From an uncultured Cellulomonadaceae bacterium (GTDB lineage: Bacteria > Actinomycetota > Actinomycetes > Actinomycetales > Cellulomonadaceae): a stretch of 64,000 nt of DNA. The notes under the pieces were generated by a model. The model saw only the letters and a program-made list of their open reading frames with translations, searched no databases and was not told where the DNA came from. Positions 22,337-31,292 of the stretch are shown here, piece by piece (the first letter of the stretch is position 1; each line of letters starts with the position of its first letter). Made by a program: the position numbers and the translations under genes. The stretch is from contig CANLXM010000003.1 of the NCBI GenBank assembly GCA_947495165.1, positions 186,001 through 250,000 of the forward strand, written 5' to 3'.

Positions 22337-22372
22337 GAGGATCATTCTCAACTGTGGCGAGAATCGTTGTCA
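22336..22372 (-). promoter_or_regulatory. Zur-box-like operator and promoter of znuA
   Basis: TGAGGATCATTCTCA (22336-22350) is an interrupted palindrome with 6 of 7 matching arm pairs. It overlaps the presumed -10 (GAGAAT on the minus strand) and the znuA start. A consensus -35 TTGACA lies at 22368-22373 (minus). A second, weaker AT-rich half-palindrome CGAGAATCGTTGTCA spans 22358-22372. Zur bound with zinc would occlude the promoter. Confidence 0.8.
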
Positions 22373-22509
22373 AAACGCTGGCGCCGTCGTCGGGCAGGTC
22401 ACAGGGGGCTCCCGGAATGCGTGCCGCTCCCGGGCCGCTCGGCGGGTAGCCTGGGTCCTTGCGCGGCAGCCCGTCGCGCGCACCCGACCTCACTGATGGA
22501 GTGATCTCT

Positions 22510-23898
22510 GTGGCCGCAACGCCCTCCCGGCTCGACGCCGTCGTCTCCCTGGCCAAGCGCCGCGGATTCGTGTTCCAGGCGGGGGAGATCTACGGCGGTT
22601 CCCGCTCCGCGTGGGACTACGGGCCCCTGGGCGCCGAGCTCAAGGAGAACATCAAGCGTCAGTGGTGGCAGACGATGGTCCGCGGCCGCGAGGACGTCGT
22701 CGGCATCGACTCGTCGGTGATCCTGCCCAAGCGCGTGTGGGAGGCGTCGGGCCACGTCGCCGTGTTCACCGACCCGCTGGTCGAGTGCACCAGCTGCCAC
22801 AAGCGCTACCGCGCGGACCACCTGGTCGAGGAGTTCGAGGAGAAGAAGGGCCGCGCGCCCGAGGGCGGCCTCGCCGGCGTCAACTGCGCGAACTGTGGCG
22901 CCAAGGGCGCCTGGACCGAGCCGCAGAACTTCTCCGGCCTGCTCAAGACGTACCTCGGCCCGGTGGACAACGAGGAGGGCATGCACTTCCTGCGTCCCGA
23001 GACCGCCCAGGGCATCTTCGTGAACTTCGCGAACGTGCTCGGCGCCTCGCGCCGGAAGCCGCCGTTCGGCATCGGCCAGATCGGCAAGTCGTTCCGCAAC
23101 GAGATCACGCCCGGCAACTTCATCTTCCGCACGCGCGAGTTCGAGCAGATGGAGATGGAGTTCTTCGTCGAGCCGGGCACCGACGAGGACTGGCACCAGT
23201 ACTGGATCGACGCGCGCACGCAGTGGTACACGGACCTGGGGATCTCCGCGGACAACCTGCGCCACTACGAGCACCCCGCGGAGAAGCTGTCGCACTACTC
23301 CAAGCGGACGGTCGACATCGAGTACCGCTTCGGGTTCACCGGCAGCGAGTGGGGCGAGCTCGAGGGCATCGCGAACCGCACCGACTTCGACCTCAAGACG
23401 CACTCGGAGGCCTCGGGCAAGGACCTGTCGTACTTCGACCAGACGAAGAACGAGCGCTACTACCCGTACGTGATCGAGCCGGCCGCGGGCCTGACGCGCT
23501 CGCTCATGGCGTTCCTCGTCGAGGCCTACGCCGAGGACGAGGCGCCCAACGCCAAGGGTGGCGTCGACGTGCGCACGGTGCTCAAGCTCGACCCGCGCCT
23601 CGCGCCGGTCAAGGCTGCGGTGCTGCCGCTGTCGCGCAACGAGAACCTCTCACCAAAGGCGCGTGACCTGGCGACCCAGCTGCGCAAGCACTGGAACGTC
23701 GACTTCGACGACGCCGGCGCGATCGGTCGCCGCTACCGCCGTCAGGACGAGATCGGGACGCCGTTCTGCCTCACGGTCGACTTCGACACGCTCGATGACC
23801 AGGCCGTCACGGTGCGCCACCGCGACTCCATGGCCCAGGAGCGCGTCGCGCTCGACCAGGTCGAGGGCTACCTCGCCGCGCGCCTGATCGGTTCCTGA
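22510..23898 (+). CDS. glyS: Glycyl-tRNA synthetase, class II homodimeric type
   Basis: 462-residue alpha2-type glycyl-tRNA synthetase. The start [23 protein letters not shown] and class II motif 2 ([26 protein letters not shown]) are diagnostic. The catalytic domain contains a zinc-type insertion, C-x2-C (CTSCHKRY) with NCANCGAKG, and the anticodon-binding domain is C-terminal. I chose the GTG at 22510, which has GATGGAG 8 nt upstream, over the GTG at 22501. Divergent from znuA with about 170 bp between them; a TAGCCT -10 lies near 22447. No T-box is apparent. Confidence 0.97.
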   Translation: MAATPSRLDAVVSLAKRRGFVFQAGEIYGGSRSAWDYGPLGAELKENIKRQWWQTMVRGREDVVGIDSSVILPKRVWEASGHVAVFTDPLVECTSCHKRYRADHLVEEFEEKKGRAPEGGLAGVNCANCGAKGAWTEPQNFSGLLKTYLGPVDNEEGMHFLRPETAQGIFVNFANVLGASRRKPPFGIGQIGKSFRNEITPGNFIFRTREFEQMEMEFFVEPGTDEDWHQYWIDARTQWYTDLGISADNLRHYEHPAEKLSHYSKRTVDIEYRFGFTGSEWGELEGIANRTDFDLKTHSEASGKDLSYFDQTKNERYYPYVIEPAAGLTRSLMAFLVEAYAEDEAPNAKGGVDVRTVLKLDPRLAPVKAAVLPLSRNENLSPKARDLATQLRKHWNVDFDDAGAIGRRYRRQDEIGTPFCLTVDFDTLDDQAVTVRHRDSMAQERVALDQVEGYLAARLIGS

Positions 23899-23911
23899 GG
23901 TCGCGGGTCTC

Positions 23912-25072
23912 GTGAGCGTCACAGAAGGCATCGCGGCTCCGCTGCGCATCGGGCCCCACACGGTCGCGACGCCGGTCGTGCTCGCGCCCATGGCCGGAGT
24001 CACCAACGCTGCGTTCCGGCGGCTGTGCCGCGAGCACGGCGCTGGGCTGTACGTGGCCGAGATGGTGACCTCGCGCGCCCTCGTGGAGCGCAACGAGGAG
24101 GCCCTGCGGATCGTCACCTTCGACCCGGACGAGCAGGTGCGCTCGGCCCAGGTCTACGGGGTCGACCCGGCGACGGTCGGTGCGGCTGTGAAGATCATCG
24201 CGGGGGAGGACCGGGCCGACCACGTCGACCTCAACTTCGGCTGCCCGGTGCCCAAGGTCACCCGCAAGGGCGGGGGAGCGGTGCTGCCGTGGAAGCGCGA
24301 GCTGTTCACGCGCATCGTCTCGGCTGCTGTCGACGCCGCGGCGCCCTACGGCGTTCCGGTCACGGTCAAGATGCGCAAGGGCATCGACGCCGACCACCTC
24401 ACGTACCTCGAGGCCGGGCTCATCGCGCAGGAGGCCGGTGCCGCGGCCGTCGCGCTCCACGCGCGCACGGCCGCCGACTACTACTCCGGTCAGGCGGACT
24501 GGGACGCGATCCGCCAGCTCAAGGAGACGGTCACCCAGATCCCGGTCCTCGGCAACGGGGACATCTGGTCCGCGGAGGACGCGCTCGAGATGATGCGTGA
24601 GACCGGTTGCGACGGCGTCGTCGTCGGTCGGGGCTGCCAGGGGCGGCCGTGGCTGTTCGCCGACCTCGCGGCGGCCTTCGCCGGCCGGTCCGAGCGGGTG
24701 CAGCCCGGCCTGCGCGAGGTCGCCGAGACGATCTACCGCCACGGCGAGCTGATGGTCGAGTTCTTCGCCGACGAGAGCAAGGGCATGCGCGAGCTGCGCA
24801 AGCACATGGCCTGGTACCTCAAGGGCTACCCGGTCGGTGGCGACGCACGACGGTCGTTGGCCATGGTCTCGACGCTCGGCGAGCTCACCGAGCGGCTCGG
24901 CGCGCTCGACCTGGACGCGCCGTACCCCGGCGAGGCGGCCGAGGGTCAGCGTGGGCGGCAGGGCACGCCCAAGCGGCCCCACCTGCCCGACGGCTGGCTC
25001 GACTCGCGCGAGCTCGACGAGAACCACCGCCGCCGCCTCCAGGAGGCGGAGCTAGCAGTCTCCGGCGGCTGA
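23912..25072 (+). CDS. dusB: tRNA-dihydrouridine synthase
   Basis: 386-residue FMN-dependent enzyme reducing uridines in tRNA D-loops. It has LAPMAGVTNAAFRR, the catalytic-Cys motif NFGCPVPKVTRKGGGAVL and FMN-phosphate motif GRGCQGRPWLF, all typical of the DusB/Nifr3 group. The GTG starts 14 bp after glyS, so both probably share a transcript. The gene ends before the long palindrome at 25109. Confidence 0.95.
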   Translation: MSVTEGIAAPLRIGPHTVATPVVLAPMAGVTNAAFRRLCREHGAGLYVAEMVTSRALVERNEEALRIVTFDPDEQVRSAQVYGVDPATVGAAVKIIAGEDRADHVDLNFGCPVPKVTRKGGGAVLPWKRELFTRIVSAAVDAAAPYGVPVTVKMRKGIDADHLTYLEAGLIAQEAGAAAVALHARTAADYYSGQADWDAIRQLKETVTQIPVLGNGDIWSAEDALEMMRETGCDGVVVGRGCQGRPWLFADLAAAFAGRSERVQPGLREVAETIYRHGELMVEFFADESKGMRELRKHMAWYLKGYPVGGDARRSLAMVSTLGELTERLGALDLDAPYPGEAAEGQRGRQGTPKRPHLPDGWLDSRELDENHRRRLQEAELAVSGG

Positions 25073-25108
25073 CGCGCCCGCGCCCCCCACCCCACCCAAC
25101 CCAACCCA

Positions 25109-25172
25109 CGCTGAGTGCACACCTTTGGCGGTGTTCACGCGCCAGAACACCGCCAAAGGTGTGCACTCAGCG
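25109..25172. repeat. Perfect 28-bp palindrome, 8-nt loop (terminator or repeat element)
   Basis: 25109-25136 and 25145-25172 are exact reverse complements around loop ACGCGCCA; ACCCA before and TGGGT after extend the pairing past a 3-nt bulge. It sits between convergent dusB and the alpha-glucosidase gene, so it can stop transcription from both sides. The stem is longer and less GC-biased (GTGCACACCTTTGG) than the other terminators in the window. Confidence 0.8.
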
Positions 25173-25189
25173 TCGTGGGTCAGAGCGGG

Positions 25190-26914
25190 TCAGCGGGTGG
25201 GGGTGGCCCAGACCGTGGTGGTTGGCGGGATCGTGGTGCCCGCGACCTCGGTGCTCGCGAGGGCGATCTCGTAGCCGTCCGGGAGCTCGACCGGGGTGTC
25301 GAACGTGGTCACCACCAGGACGTCGTTGTTCACGAACGCCAGCACGTCGTCACCGAGGTCCTCGACCCACGCGAGCGACCCACGTCCGAGGTCGTGAGCC
25401 TTGCGGACGACGAGCGCGGCCCGGTACATCTCGAGGGTCGACCCCGGCTGCCCGCGCTGCGCGTCGACGGCGAGGTCGCGGTACGACTCGGGCTGCGGCA
25501 GCCAGGCGACACCGTTCGGGCTGAACCCGAGGGCGGGCGCGTCGCGCTCCCACGGGACGGGGATCCGGCAGCCGTCGCGGCCGGCCTCGGTGTAGCCGGA
25601 CCGCCACCACGCGGGGTCCTGGCGCAGGTCGCCGTCGAGGCTCGTGTGGTCGGGCAGCCCGAGCTCCTCGCCCTGGTAGAGGTAGGCCGAGCCGGGCAGC
25701 GCGAGCATCTGCAACGTGGCCGCGCGGGCGCGGCGCAGGCCGAGCGCGGCGTCGGGCTGGGGGTCCTCGGCGCGGATGCCGTTGGGCCTCGCGTCGGGGG
25801 CGGCCAGGCCCATGCGGGACGCGTGCCGCACGACGTCGTGGTTGGACAAGACCCACGTCGTCGGGGCGCCGACGCCGTCGGACGCCTCGAGCGACTCGGT
25901 CACCACTGCCTTGAGCGGGCCGGGCAACCACGGGCTCGTGAGGTACGCGAAGTTGAACGCCTGGTGCATCTCGTCGGGACGCACGTAGCGTGCGAGCCGG
26001 GAGAGCGGCTCCACCCAGGCCTCCGCGACGAGCGCACGGTCCCCGGCGTACTCGGCGAGCACCTGGTGCCACGCACGGTAGATCTCGTGGACGCCGTCCT
26101 GGTCGAACATGGGACCGGACCCGCCCGTGGGCGTCGCCCCGTCCTCGGGCGCACCCGCGTCGCTCGCGCCCTCGACCATCGAGACCGCGCCGTCCCAGTC
26201 GGGCAGGCCGGGCTGCTTGACCATGCCGTGCGCGACGTCGACCCGGAAACCGTCGACCCCGCGGTCGAGCCAGAACCGCAGGATGTCCTCGAGCTCGCTC
26301 CGTACCTCGGGGTTGGACCAGTCGAGGTCAGGCTGGCGCGTGTCGAACATGTGCAGGTACCACTCGCGGTCGCGGATGCCGTCGACGGCGGCCGCGGCGC
26401 GCTGGTCGACGCGCGTCCAGGCCGGTCCGCCGAAGATCGACTGCCAGTTGTTGGGCGGGGACTCCCCGCCGTCCTTGCCCTCGCGGAACAGGTACCGGGC
26501 GCGCTCGGGGCTGCCCGGGCCGGCGGCGAGCGCGGCCTGGAACCAGGCGTGCTCGTCCGACGTGTGATTGGGCACCAGGTCCACGATCACGCGCAGGCCC
26601 AGCTCGGTCGCCCGTGCGCGCAGCGCGTCGAAGTCCTCGAGCGTGCCGAACAGCGGGTCGACGTCGCGGTAGTCGGCGACGTCGTAGCCGGCGTCGGCCT
26701 GGGGGGAGCGGTAGAAGGGGGAGAGCCAGAGCGCGTCGACGCCGAGCTCAGCGAGGTGCGGCAGCCGCTGCGTGATGCCGGGCAGGTCGCCCACGCCGTC
26801 GCCCGAGGCGTCCGCGAACGAGCGCGGGTAGACCTGGTAGATGACGGCGTCGCGCCACCACTGCTCGGCGGCGGGGGTGGCGGCGTGCACGACGCGCGGG
26901 TGGTTCAGGGGCAC
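25190..26914 (-). CDS. GH13 alpha-glucosidase / oligo-1,6-glucosidase
   Basis: 574-residue cytoplasmic glycoside hydrolase family 13 enzyme, no signal peptide. It starts WWRDAVIYQVYPRSFADASGDGVGDL and has the catalytic triad: nucleophile Asp226 in GFRVDVAHG, acid/base Glu298 in LVAEAWVEP, and Asp360 in VLSNHDVVRH. The family cleaves terminal alpha-glucosidic bonds in maltose and malto- or isomalto-oligosaccharides; the exact linkage cannot be read from sequence. The GTG at 26914 has GAGG upstream. It lies next to lacI and malEFG, so it probably degrades imported maltodextrins. A TTGCGC...TACGCT promoter-like pair precedes it. Confidence 0.93.
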   Translation of the reverse strand: MPLNHPRVVHAATPAAEQWWRDAVIYQVYPRSFADASGDGVGDLPGITQRLPHLAELGVDALWLSPFYRSPQADAGYDVADYRDVDPLFGTLEDFDALRARATELGLRVIVDLVPNHTSDEHAWFQAALAAGPGSPERARYLFREGKDGGESPPNNWQSIFGGPAWTRVDQRAAAAVDGIRDREWYLHMFDTRQPDLDWSNPEVRSELEDILRFWLDRGVDGFRVDVAHGMVKQPGLPDWDGAVSMVEGASDAGAPEDGATPTGGSGPMFDQDGVHEIYRAWHQVLAEYAGDRALVAEAWVEPLSRLARYVRPDEMHQAFNFAYLTSPWLPGPLKAVVTESLEASDGVGAPTTWVLSNHDVVRHASRMGLAAPDARPNGIRAEDPQPDAALGLRRARAATLQMLALPGSAYLYQGEELGLPDHTSLDGDLRQDPAWWRSGYTEAGRDGCRIPVPWERDAPALGFSPNGVAWLPQPESYRDLAVDAQRGQPGSTLEMYRAALVVRKAHDLGRGSLAWVEDLGDDVLAFVNNDVLVVTTFDTPVELPDGYEIALASTEVAGTTIPPTTTVWATPTR

Positions 26915-27001
26915 AGCAAAGCCTCGCTTCGTGGTGGGGACGCCCGGGCGAGCGGGCGTGACAAGCGTAGGAGCACCGGGGTGCCCCCGCGCAACTTCGG
27001 G

Positions 27002-28039
27002 TCAGACCCGGACGGAAGCCATCCCCGTGGACTCGCGGACCACGAGCTCGGGGTGGAAGAGGATCTCCGAGCGGGGGATCGGGTCGCCCCCGAGCTGCGA
27101 GAGCAGCGCGGTGACGGCGGCACCCCCCATGGCGCTCACAGGCTGGCGCACGGTCGTCAGCGGGGGGTCGGTGAACGCGATGAGGGGCGAGTCGTCGTAG
27201 CCGATGATCGACACGTCGCCAGGCACGTGGAGGCCGCGGGCGCGCGCCGCCCGGGTGGCGCCGAGGGCCATCAGGTCCGAGCCGCAGATGATCCCGGTGT
27301 GGCCGGCGTCGATCAGCTCGCCAGCGGCGGCCTGGCCGCCCTCCACGGAGAACAACGACGTGGCCACGTGCGGTGTGGCGTCGCTGACGCCCAGGTGCCG
27401 CTCGAGCGATGCGGCGAAGCCGTCGCGCTTGCGGCGCACGGGGACGAACCGGTCCTGCCCGATCGCGAGGCCGATCTTGCGGTGGCCGAGGGAGACGAGG
27501 TGGCGGACCGACAGCTCCATCGAGTGGGTGTCGTCGTTGGAGATGAACGGGGCGTCGATGCCCTCGGTGTAGCCGTTGACCATCACGAGCGGCACGCCGC
27601 GGTCGCGCAGCCGGAGGTAGCGGTCCTTGCTCGCCAGGGTGTCGGCGTGCAGGCCGGAGACGAAGATGATGCCGGAGACCGCGTGGTCCAGGAGCATCTC
27701 GATGTACTCGTCCTCGGTGGTCCCGCCCGGAGACTGGGTGCACAGGAGCGGCGTGTAGCCGTGCTCGGACAGCCGCGTCTCGATGGCCTGCGCGAAGGCG
27801 GGGAAGACGGGGTTGGTGAGCTCGGGCACGATCAGGCCGATCAGGCCCGCCGAGCTGCTGCGGAGCTTCTCCGGGCGCTCGTAGCCCAGCAGGTCGAGCG
27901 CTGCCAGCACGGCCTGGCGCGTCTCGCCCGAGACGCCGGTCTTGCCGTTGAGCACGCGCGACACCGTCGCGGTGCTCACTCCGGCCTGCTCTGCCAGGTC
28001 GGTGAGCCGCGTACGGCCGGGCTGCACTGTTCGTGACAC
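27002..28039 (-). CDS. LacI-family transcriptional regulator of maltodextrin use
   Basis: 345 residues. The N-terminal helix-turn-helix reads RLTDLAEQAGVSTATVSRVLNGK with the hinge helix near residue 60. The periplasmic-binding-protein-like sensor domain follows (GLIVPELTNPVFPAFAQAIE). The GTG at 28039 follows GAGGAGG. It is divergent from malE and next to the alpha-glucosidase, the position of MalR/AglR-type repressors released by maltose or maltotriose. Candidate operators in the divergent region are at 28070-28086 and 28143-28182. Confidence 0.93.
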   Translation of the reverse strand: MSRTVQPGRTRLTDLAEQAGVSTATVSRVLNGKTGVSGETRQAVLAALDLLGYERPEKLRSSSAGLIGLIVPELTNPVFPAFAQAIETRLSEHGYTPLLCTQSPGGTTEDEYIEMLLDHAVSGIIFVSGLHADTLASKDRYLRLRDRGVPLVMVNGYTEGIDAPFISNDDTHSMELSVRHLVSLGHRKIGLAIGQDRFVPVRRKRDGFAASLERHLGVSDATPHVATSLFSVEGGQAAAGELIDAGHTGIICGSDLMALGATRAARARGLHVPGDVSIIGYDDSPLIAFTDPPLTTVRQPVSAMGGAAVTALLSQLGGDPIPRSEILFHPELVVRESTGMASVRV

Positions 28040-28069
28040 CGGGGCCTCCTCGCCATGGTGTGGTGGACG

Positions 28070-28086
28070 CTGACGTGTCAGTCAGC
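28070..28086. promoter_or_regulatory. Palindromic site upstream of the LacI gene
   Basis: CTGAC-GT-GTCAG (28070-28081), overlapped by GCTGAC-N6-GTCAGC (28069-28086). It is about 30 bp before the regulator start, a position suited to autoregulation. Binding is inferred only. Confidence 0.35.
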
Positions 28087-28142
28087 AGGAGACAGCCTAG
28101 GACCCGTTGGTCCTGAGTCGTGCACGGGTGTCAGATCCGTGT

Positions 28143-28204
28143 TGCAAACGTTGCATGAAAGTTACCGTAACGGCTTGCATGAGTGGTCCGGCGGCGATTA
28201 GCGT
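28143..28204 (+). promoter_or_regulatory. malE promoter region with two palindromic operators
   Basis: TGCAA-ACG-TTGCA (28143-28155) and GTTAC-C-GTAAC (28161-28171) are both perfect palindromes, and TTGCATGA occurs twice (28151-28158 and 28175-28182). A possible promoter is TTGCAT (28175-28180) and TAGCGT (28199-28204), 18 bp apart, so the second repeat overlaps the -35. Odd-spaced palindromes with a central CG fit LacI-family operators. Confidence 0.65.
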
Positions 28205-28275
28205 CGCAGTCATCAGGGGCCAGGGTCGGCAGTCCGCCGGCCGAGGCCGCACGATCGACATTGGGAGAAACTGAG

Positions 28276-29523
28276 ATGCGACGGAGCATCCCGCTCGTAG
28301 CAGCAGCGCTCGGCCTGAGCCTCACGCTCACCGCCTGCTCGTCCGACGGCGACGACACGACCAGCACGCCCGCGCCCACCACGCCGGCGGCGACCGAGAG
28401 CAGCGAGGCGCCCCAGGGCGGCGAGCTGACCATCTGGGTCGACGAGACGCGCCAGGCACCGGTCGAGGCCGCAGCCGCCGCGTTCAAGGAGGAGACCGGC
28501 GCGACGGTCACCCTCGTGCAGAAGAACTTCGGCGACATCCGCGGAGAGTTCGTCACTCAGGTCCCGACCGGCGAGGGCCCCGACATCACGATCGGTGCGC
28601 ACGACTGGCTGGGCGAGCTCACCGCGAACGGCGTCGTGGCGCCCATCGAGCTCGGTGAGAAGGCCAGCCAGTTCGAGGAGCTCGCGATCGACGCGGTCAC
28701 CTACGACGGCCAGATCTACGGCCTGCCGTACGCGATCGAGAACCTCGCGCTGATCCGCAACACCGAGCTCGCCCCGGAGGCTCCGGCCACGTGGGACGAC
28801 ATGGTGAAGATGGGCGAGGACGCCGGCACCGAGTACAAGACCCTCATCCAGGTCGGTGAGGAGGGCGACCCGTTCACCATGTACCCGCTGCAGACGTCGT
28901 TCGGCGCTGAGGTCTTCACGCAGAGCGACGACGGCGCGTACACCACCGAGCTCGCCCTCGGCGGCGAGAACGGCGCAGCCTTCGCGACCTGGCTCGCGGA
29001 GCAGGCCGAGGCCGGGGTCATCGACGACGCCGTGACCTACGACGTGGCGCTCGCGAGCTTCGCCGAGGGCAAGTCCCCGTTCATCATCGGTGGCCCGTGG
29101 ATGATCGAGGCTTTCCAGGACCTCGACCTCGCGATCGACCCGATCCCGACCCCCGGCGACCAGCCGGCGTCGCCGTTCCTCGGCGTCCCGTCGTTCTTCG
29201 TCTCCGCGCAGAGCGACAACCAGATCCTCGCGGTCGACTTCCTCACCAACTACATGGCGACGGAAGACGCGCAGATCGCGCTGTTCGAGGCCGGCTACCG
29301 CACGCCCGCCCTCACCGCTGCTGCGGACGCCGTGTCCTCCGACCCGATCGTCGCGGGCTTCCGTGCCGTGGGCGAGAACGCGCTGCCGATGCCGGCCATC
29401 CCCGAGATGGGCGCGGTCTGGACCTTCTGGGGCAAGACCGAGGCGCAGATCATCAACGGCGGCGACCCCGTCGCCCTCTGGGAGAAGATGGTCGCCGACA
29501 TCCAGGGCGAGCTCGACAAGTGA
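28276..29523 (+). CDS. malE: Maltose/maltodextrin-binding lipoprotein
   Basis: 415-residue family 1 extracellular solute-binding protein. The signal peptide ends LTLTACSS, and a Thr/Pro/Ala linker follows. The mature domain begins GGELTIWVDETRQAPVEAAAAAFKEETG and contains GEGPDITIGAHDWLGEL, as in MalE-type proteins. The ATG follows GGGAGAAACTGAG. First gene of malEFG, divergent from the LacI regulator, with operators upstream. A hairpin follows the gene at 29559, as often seen after highly expressed binding-protein genes. Confidence 0.95.
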   Translation: MRRSIPLVAAALGLSLTLTACSSDGDDTTSTPAPTTPAATESSEAPQGGELTIWVDETRQAPVEAAAAAFKEETGATVTLVQKNFGDIRGEFVTQVPTGEGPDITIGAHDWLGELTANGVVAPIELGEKASQFEELAIDAVTYDGQIYGLPYAIENLALIRNTELAPEAPATWDDMVKMGEDAGTEYKTLIQVGEEGDPFTMYPLQTSFGAEVFTQSDDGAYTTELALGGENGAAFATWLAEQAEAGVIDDAVTYDVALASFAEGKSPFIIGGPWMIEAFQDLDLAIDPIPTPGDQPASPFLGVPSFFVSAQSDNQILAVDFLTNYMATEDAQIALFEAGYRTPALTAAADAVSSDPIVAGFRAVGENALPMPAIPEMGAVWTFWGKTEAQIINGGDPVALWEKMVADIQGELDK

Positions 29524-29558
29524 CCCTGCGGGGACACGACGCATGACCCTTGCCTGAC

Positions 29559-29600
29559 CCCGTGTGGCGCGCAGCCGATCCTGGTTGCGCGCCACACGGG
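29559..29600 (+). terminator. Intercistronic hairpin between malE and malF
   Basis: 15-bp perfect stem (29559-29573 with 29586-29600) around a 12-nt loop. It lies in the 151-bp malE-malF gap, so it may act as a partial terminator or a 3' stability element that raises binding-protein levels relative to the permeases. Confidence 0.7.
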
Positions 29601-29674
29601 CGGGGTTACGACCCCACCACCGCAGCTCACGACGGCGTCAGCTGCGGTCCATCGCCCGTCGCACGGAGGTACAC

Positions 29675-31291
29675 ATGAGCTCCCCCCAGCAGCCAGCCCC
29701 GGCCCCGGCTGTCGCCGTCGAAACCGGAAAGCTGCCGCCCCGGCTCTCGCACGCGCGTGACTTCCGTCCGGGCTTCCTCGTGAAGCTGATCGCCATGGCG
29801 ATCGTCGACGCGCTCGGCGTCTTCGTCGCGATCACGGGGTTCGGCCAGGAGCAGTACACGATCGCCTGGGTCATGGTGGTCCTGCTCGTCCTGGTCAACT
29901 ACGTGTACTTCTCGCGGCGGACGCTCCCGCTGAAGTACCTGGTCCCCGGACTCGTGTTCCTCTTCGTCTACCAGATCTTCTCGATCGGCTACACCGGCTA
30001 CGTCGCGCTCACCAACTACGGTGACGGGCACAACGGGACCAAGACCGCGGCCGTCGACTTCCTGCTCGCGCAGAACGAGCGTCGCGTCGAGGGCTCGGCG
30101 AGCTACCCGCTCGCGGTCGTCCGCGGCGACGACGGCGCGCTGGGCCTCGCGATCCTCGACGGTGACACCGTCCGGGTCGGTTCTGCGGAGGAGCCGCTCG
30201 CAGAGGCCGACGACGCCACGGTCGCCGACGGCAAGATCACGGCCGTCCCGGACTGGGAGATCCTGCCGCGCCAGGAGCTCTACGCCAACAGCGACGCGAT
30301 CACGCAGCTGCGTGTGCCGTTCTCCGACGACCCCGAGCAGGGGTCGGTACGCACCCAGGACGGCTCCGTCGGATACGTCTACCAGCCGACGTTCGAGTAC
30401 GACGAGGACGCCGACACCCTGATCGACACGGTCAACGGCGTCACGTACGCAGCGGGAGACGACGGCTACTTCCGCTCGGCCGACGGCACCGCGCTCCCGA
30501 CCGGCTGGCGCGTGTTCGTCGGGTTCGACAACTTCGCGGACGCGTTCGCGGACGACCGCTACTCCGAGCCCTTCTTCAAGGTGCTCGTGTGGACGTTCGT
30601 GTTCGCGATCACCTCCGTGGTGATCACCTTCCTGCTCGGCCTCTTCTTCGCTGTCGTGCTCAACGATCCGCGGGTCAAGGGCCGGAAGATCATCCGATCG
30701 CTGCTGATCCTGCCCTACGCCTTCCCGGCTTTCATGGCGTTCCTGCTCTGGCGCGGCATGCTGAACGAGAAGAGCGGCTTCATCAACGAGGTGTTCCTCG
30801 GGGGCGCGGAGATCAACTGGCTCGGTGATCCGTGGCTCGCCAAGCTCGTGGTGCTCGGCGTGCAGCTGTGGGTGGGCTTCCCGTACATGTTCCTCATCAC
30901 CACCGGCGCCCTGCAGTCGATCCCCGGCGACGTGATCGAGGCCGCGAAGATCGATGGCGCGAGCGCCATGCGCATCTGGCGCTCCATCACCGGCCCGCTG
31001 CTGCTCGTGGCGGTCGCCCCGCTGCTGATCTCCTCGTTCGCCTTCAACTTCAACAACTTCAACATCATCGAGATGATGACCAACGGTGGACCGCAGTTCG
31101 GGGACGCGTCGGTGCCCCTCGGGCACACCGACATCCTCATCACGATGGTCTACGCGATCTCGGGCCTCGACGGCGGCGCGTCCAAGAACTACGGCCTCGC
31201 CAGCGCCCTGTCGATCATGATCTTCCTGATCGTGGCCACGATCTCGGTGATCAGCTTCAAGAAGACGCGCAGCCTCGAGGAGATCAACTGA
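29675..31291 (+). CDS. malF: Maltodextrin ABC transporter permease MalF
   Basis: 538-residue permease. Three N-terminal transmembrane helices are followed by an extracytoplasmic insertion of about 180 residues (roughly 115-295), the counterpart of the enteric MalF P2 domain that touches MalE. The ABC permease core has EAA loop IEAAKIDGASAMRIWRSITGP, which docks the ATPase. The ATG at 29675 follows GGAGGT. Partners are malE and malG; no ATPase gene is adjacent. Confidence 0.94.
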   Translation: MSSPQQPAPAPAVAVETGKLPPRLSHARDFRPGFLVKLIAMAIVDALGVFVAITGFGQEQYTIAWVMVVLLVLVNYVYFSRRTLPLKYLVPGLVFLFVYQIFSIGYTGYVALTNYGDGHNGTKTAAVDFLLAQNERRVEGSASYPLAVVRGDDGALGLAILDGDTVRVGSAEEPLAEADDATVADGKITAVPDWEILPRQELYANSDAITQLRVPFSDDPEQGSVRTQDGSVGYVYQPTFEYDEDADTLIDTVNGVTYAAGDDGYFRSADGTALPTGWRVFVGFDNFADAFADDRYSEPFFKVLVWTFVFAITSVVITFLLGLFFAVVLNDPRVKGRKIIRSLLILPYAFPAFMAFLLWRGMLNEKSGFINEVFLGGAEINWLGDPWLAKLVVLGVQLWVGFPYMFLITTGALQSIPGDVIEAAKIDGASAMRIWRSITGPLLLVAVAPLLISSFAFNFNNFNIIEMMTNGGPQFGDASVPLGHTDILITMVYAISGLDGGASKNYGLASALSIMIFLIVATISVISFKKTRSLEEIN

Positions 31292-31292
31292 C

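Noticed and set aside
25109..25172. Long palindrome considered as inverted ends of an insertion sequence or a CRISPR repeat
   Set aside because: The arms are separated by only 8 nt, with no transposase, target duplication or repeated spacer units.
25115..28036. 973-codon frame on the plus strand over the alpha-glucosidase and LacI genes
   Set aside because: It is antisense to two genes with intact catalytic and DNA-binding motifs and begins inside the palindrome; a codon-bias shadow.
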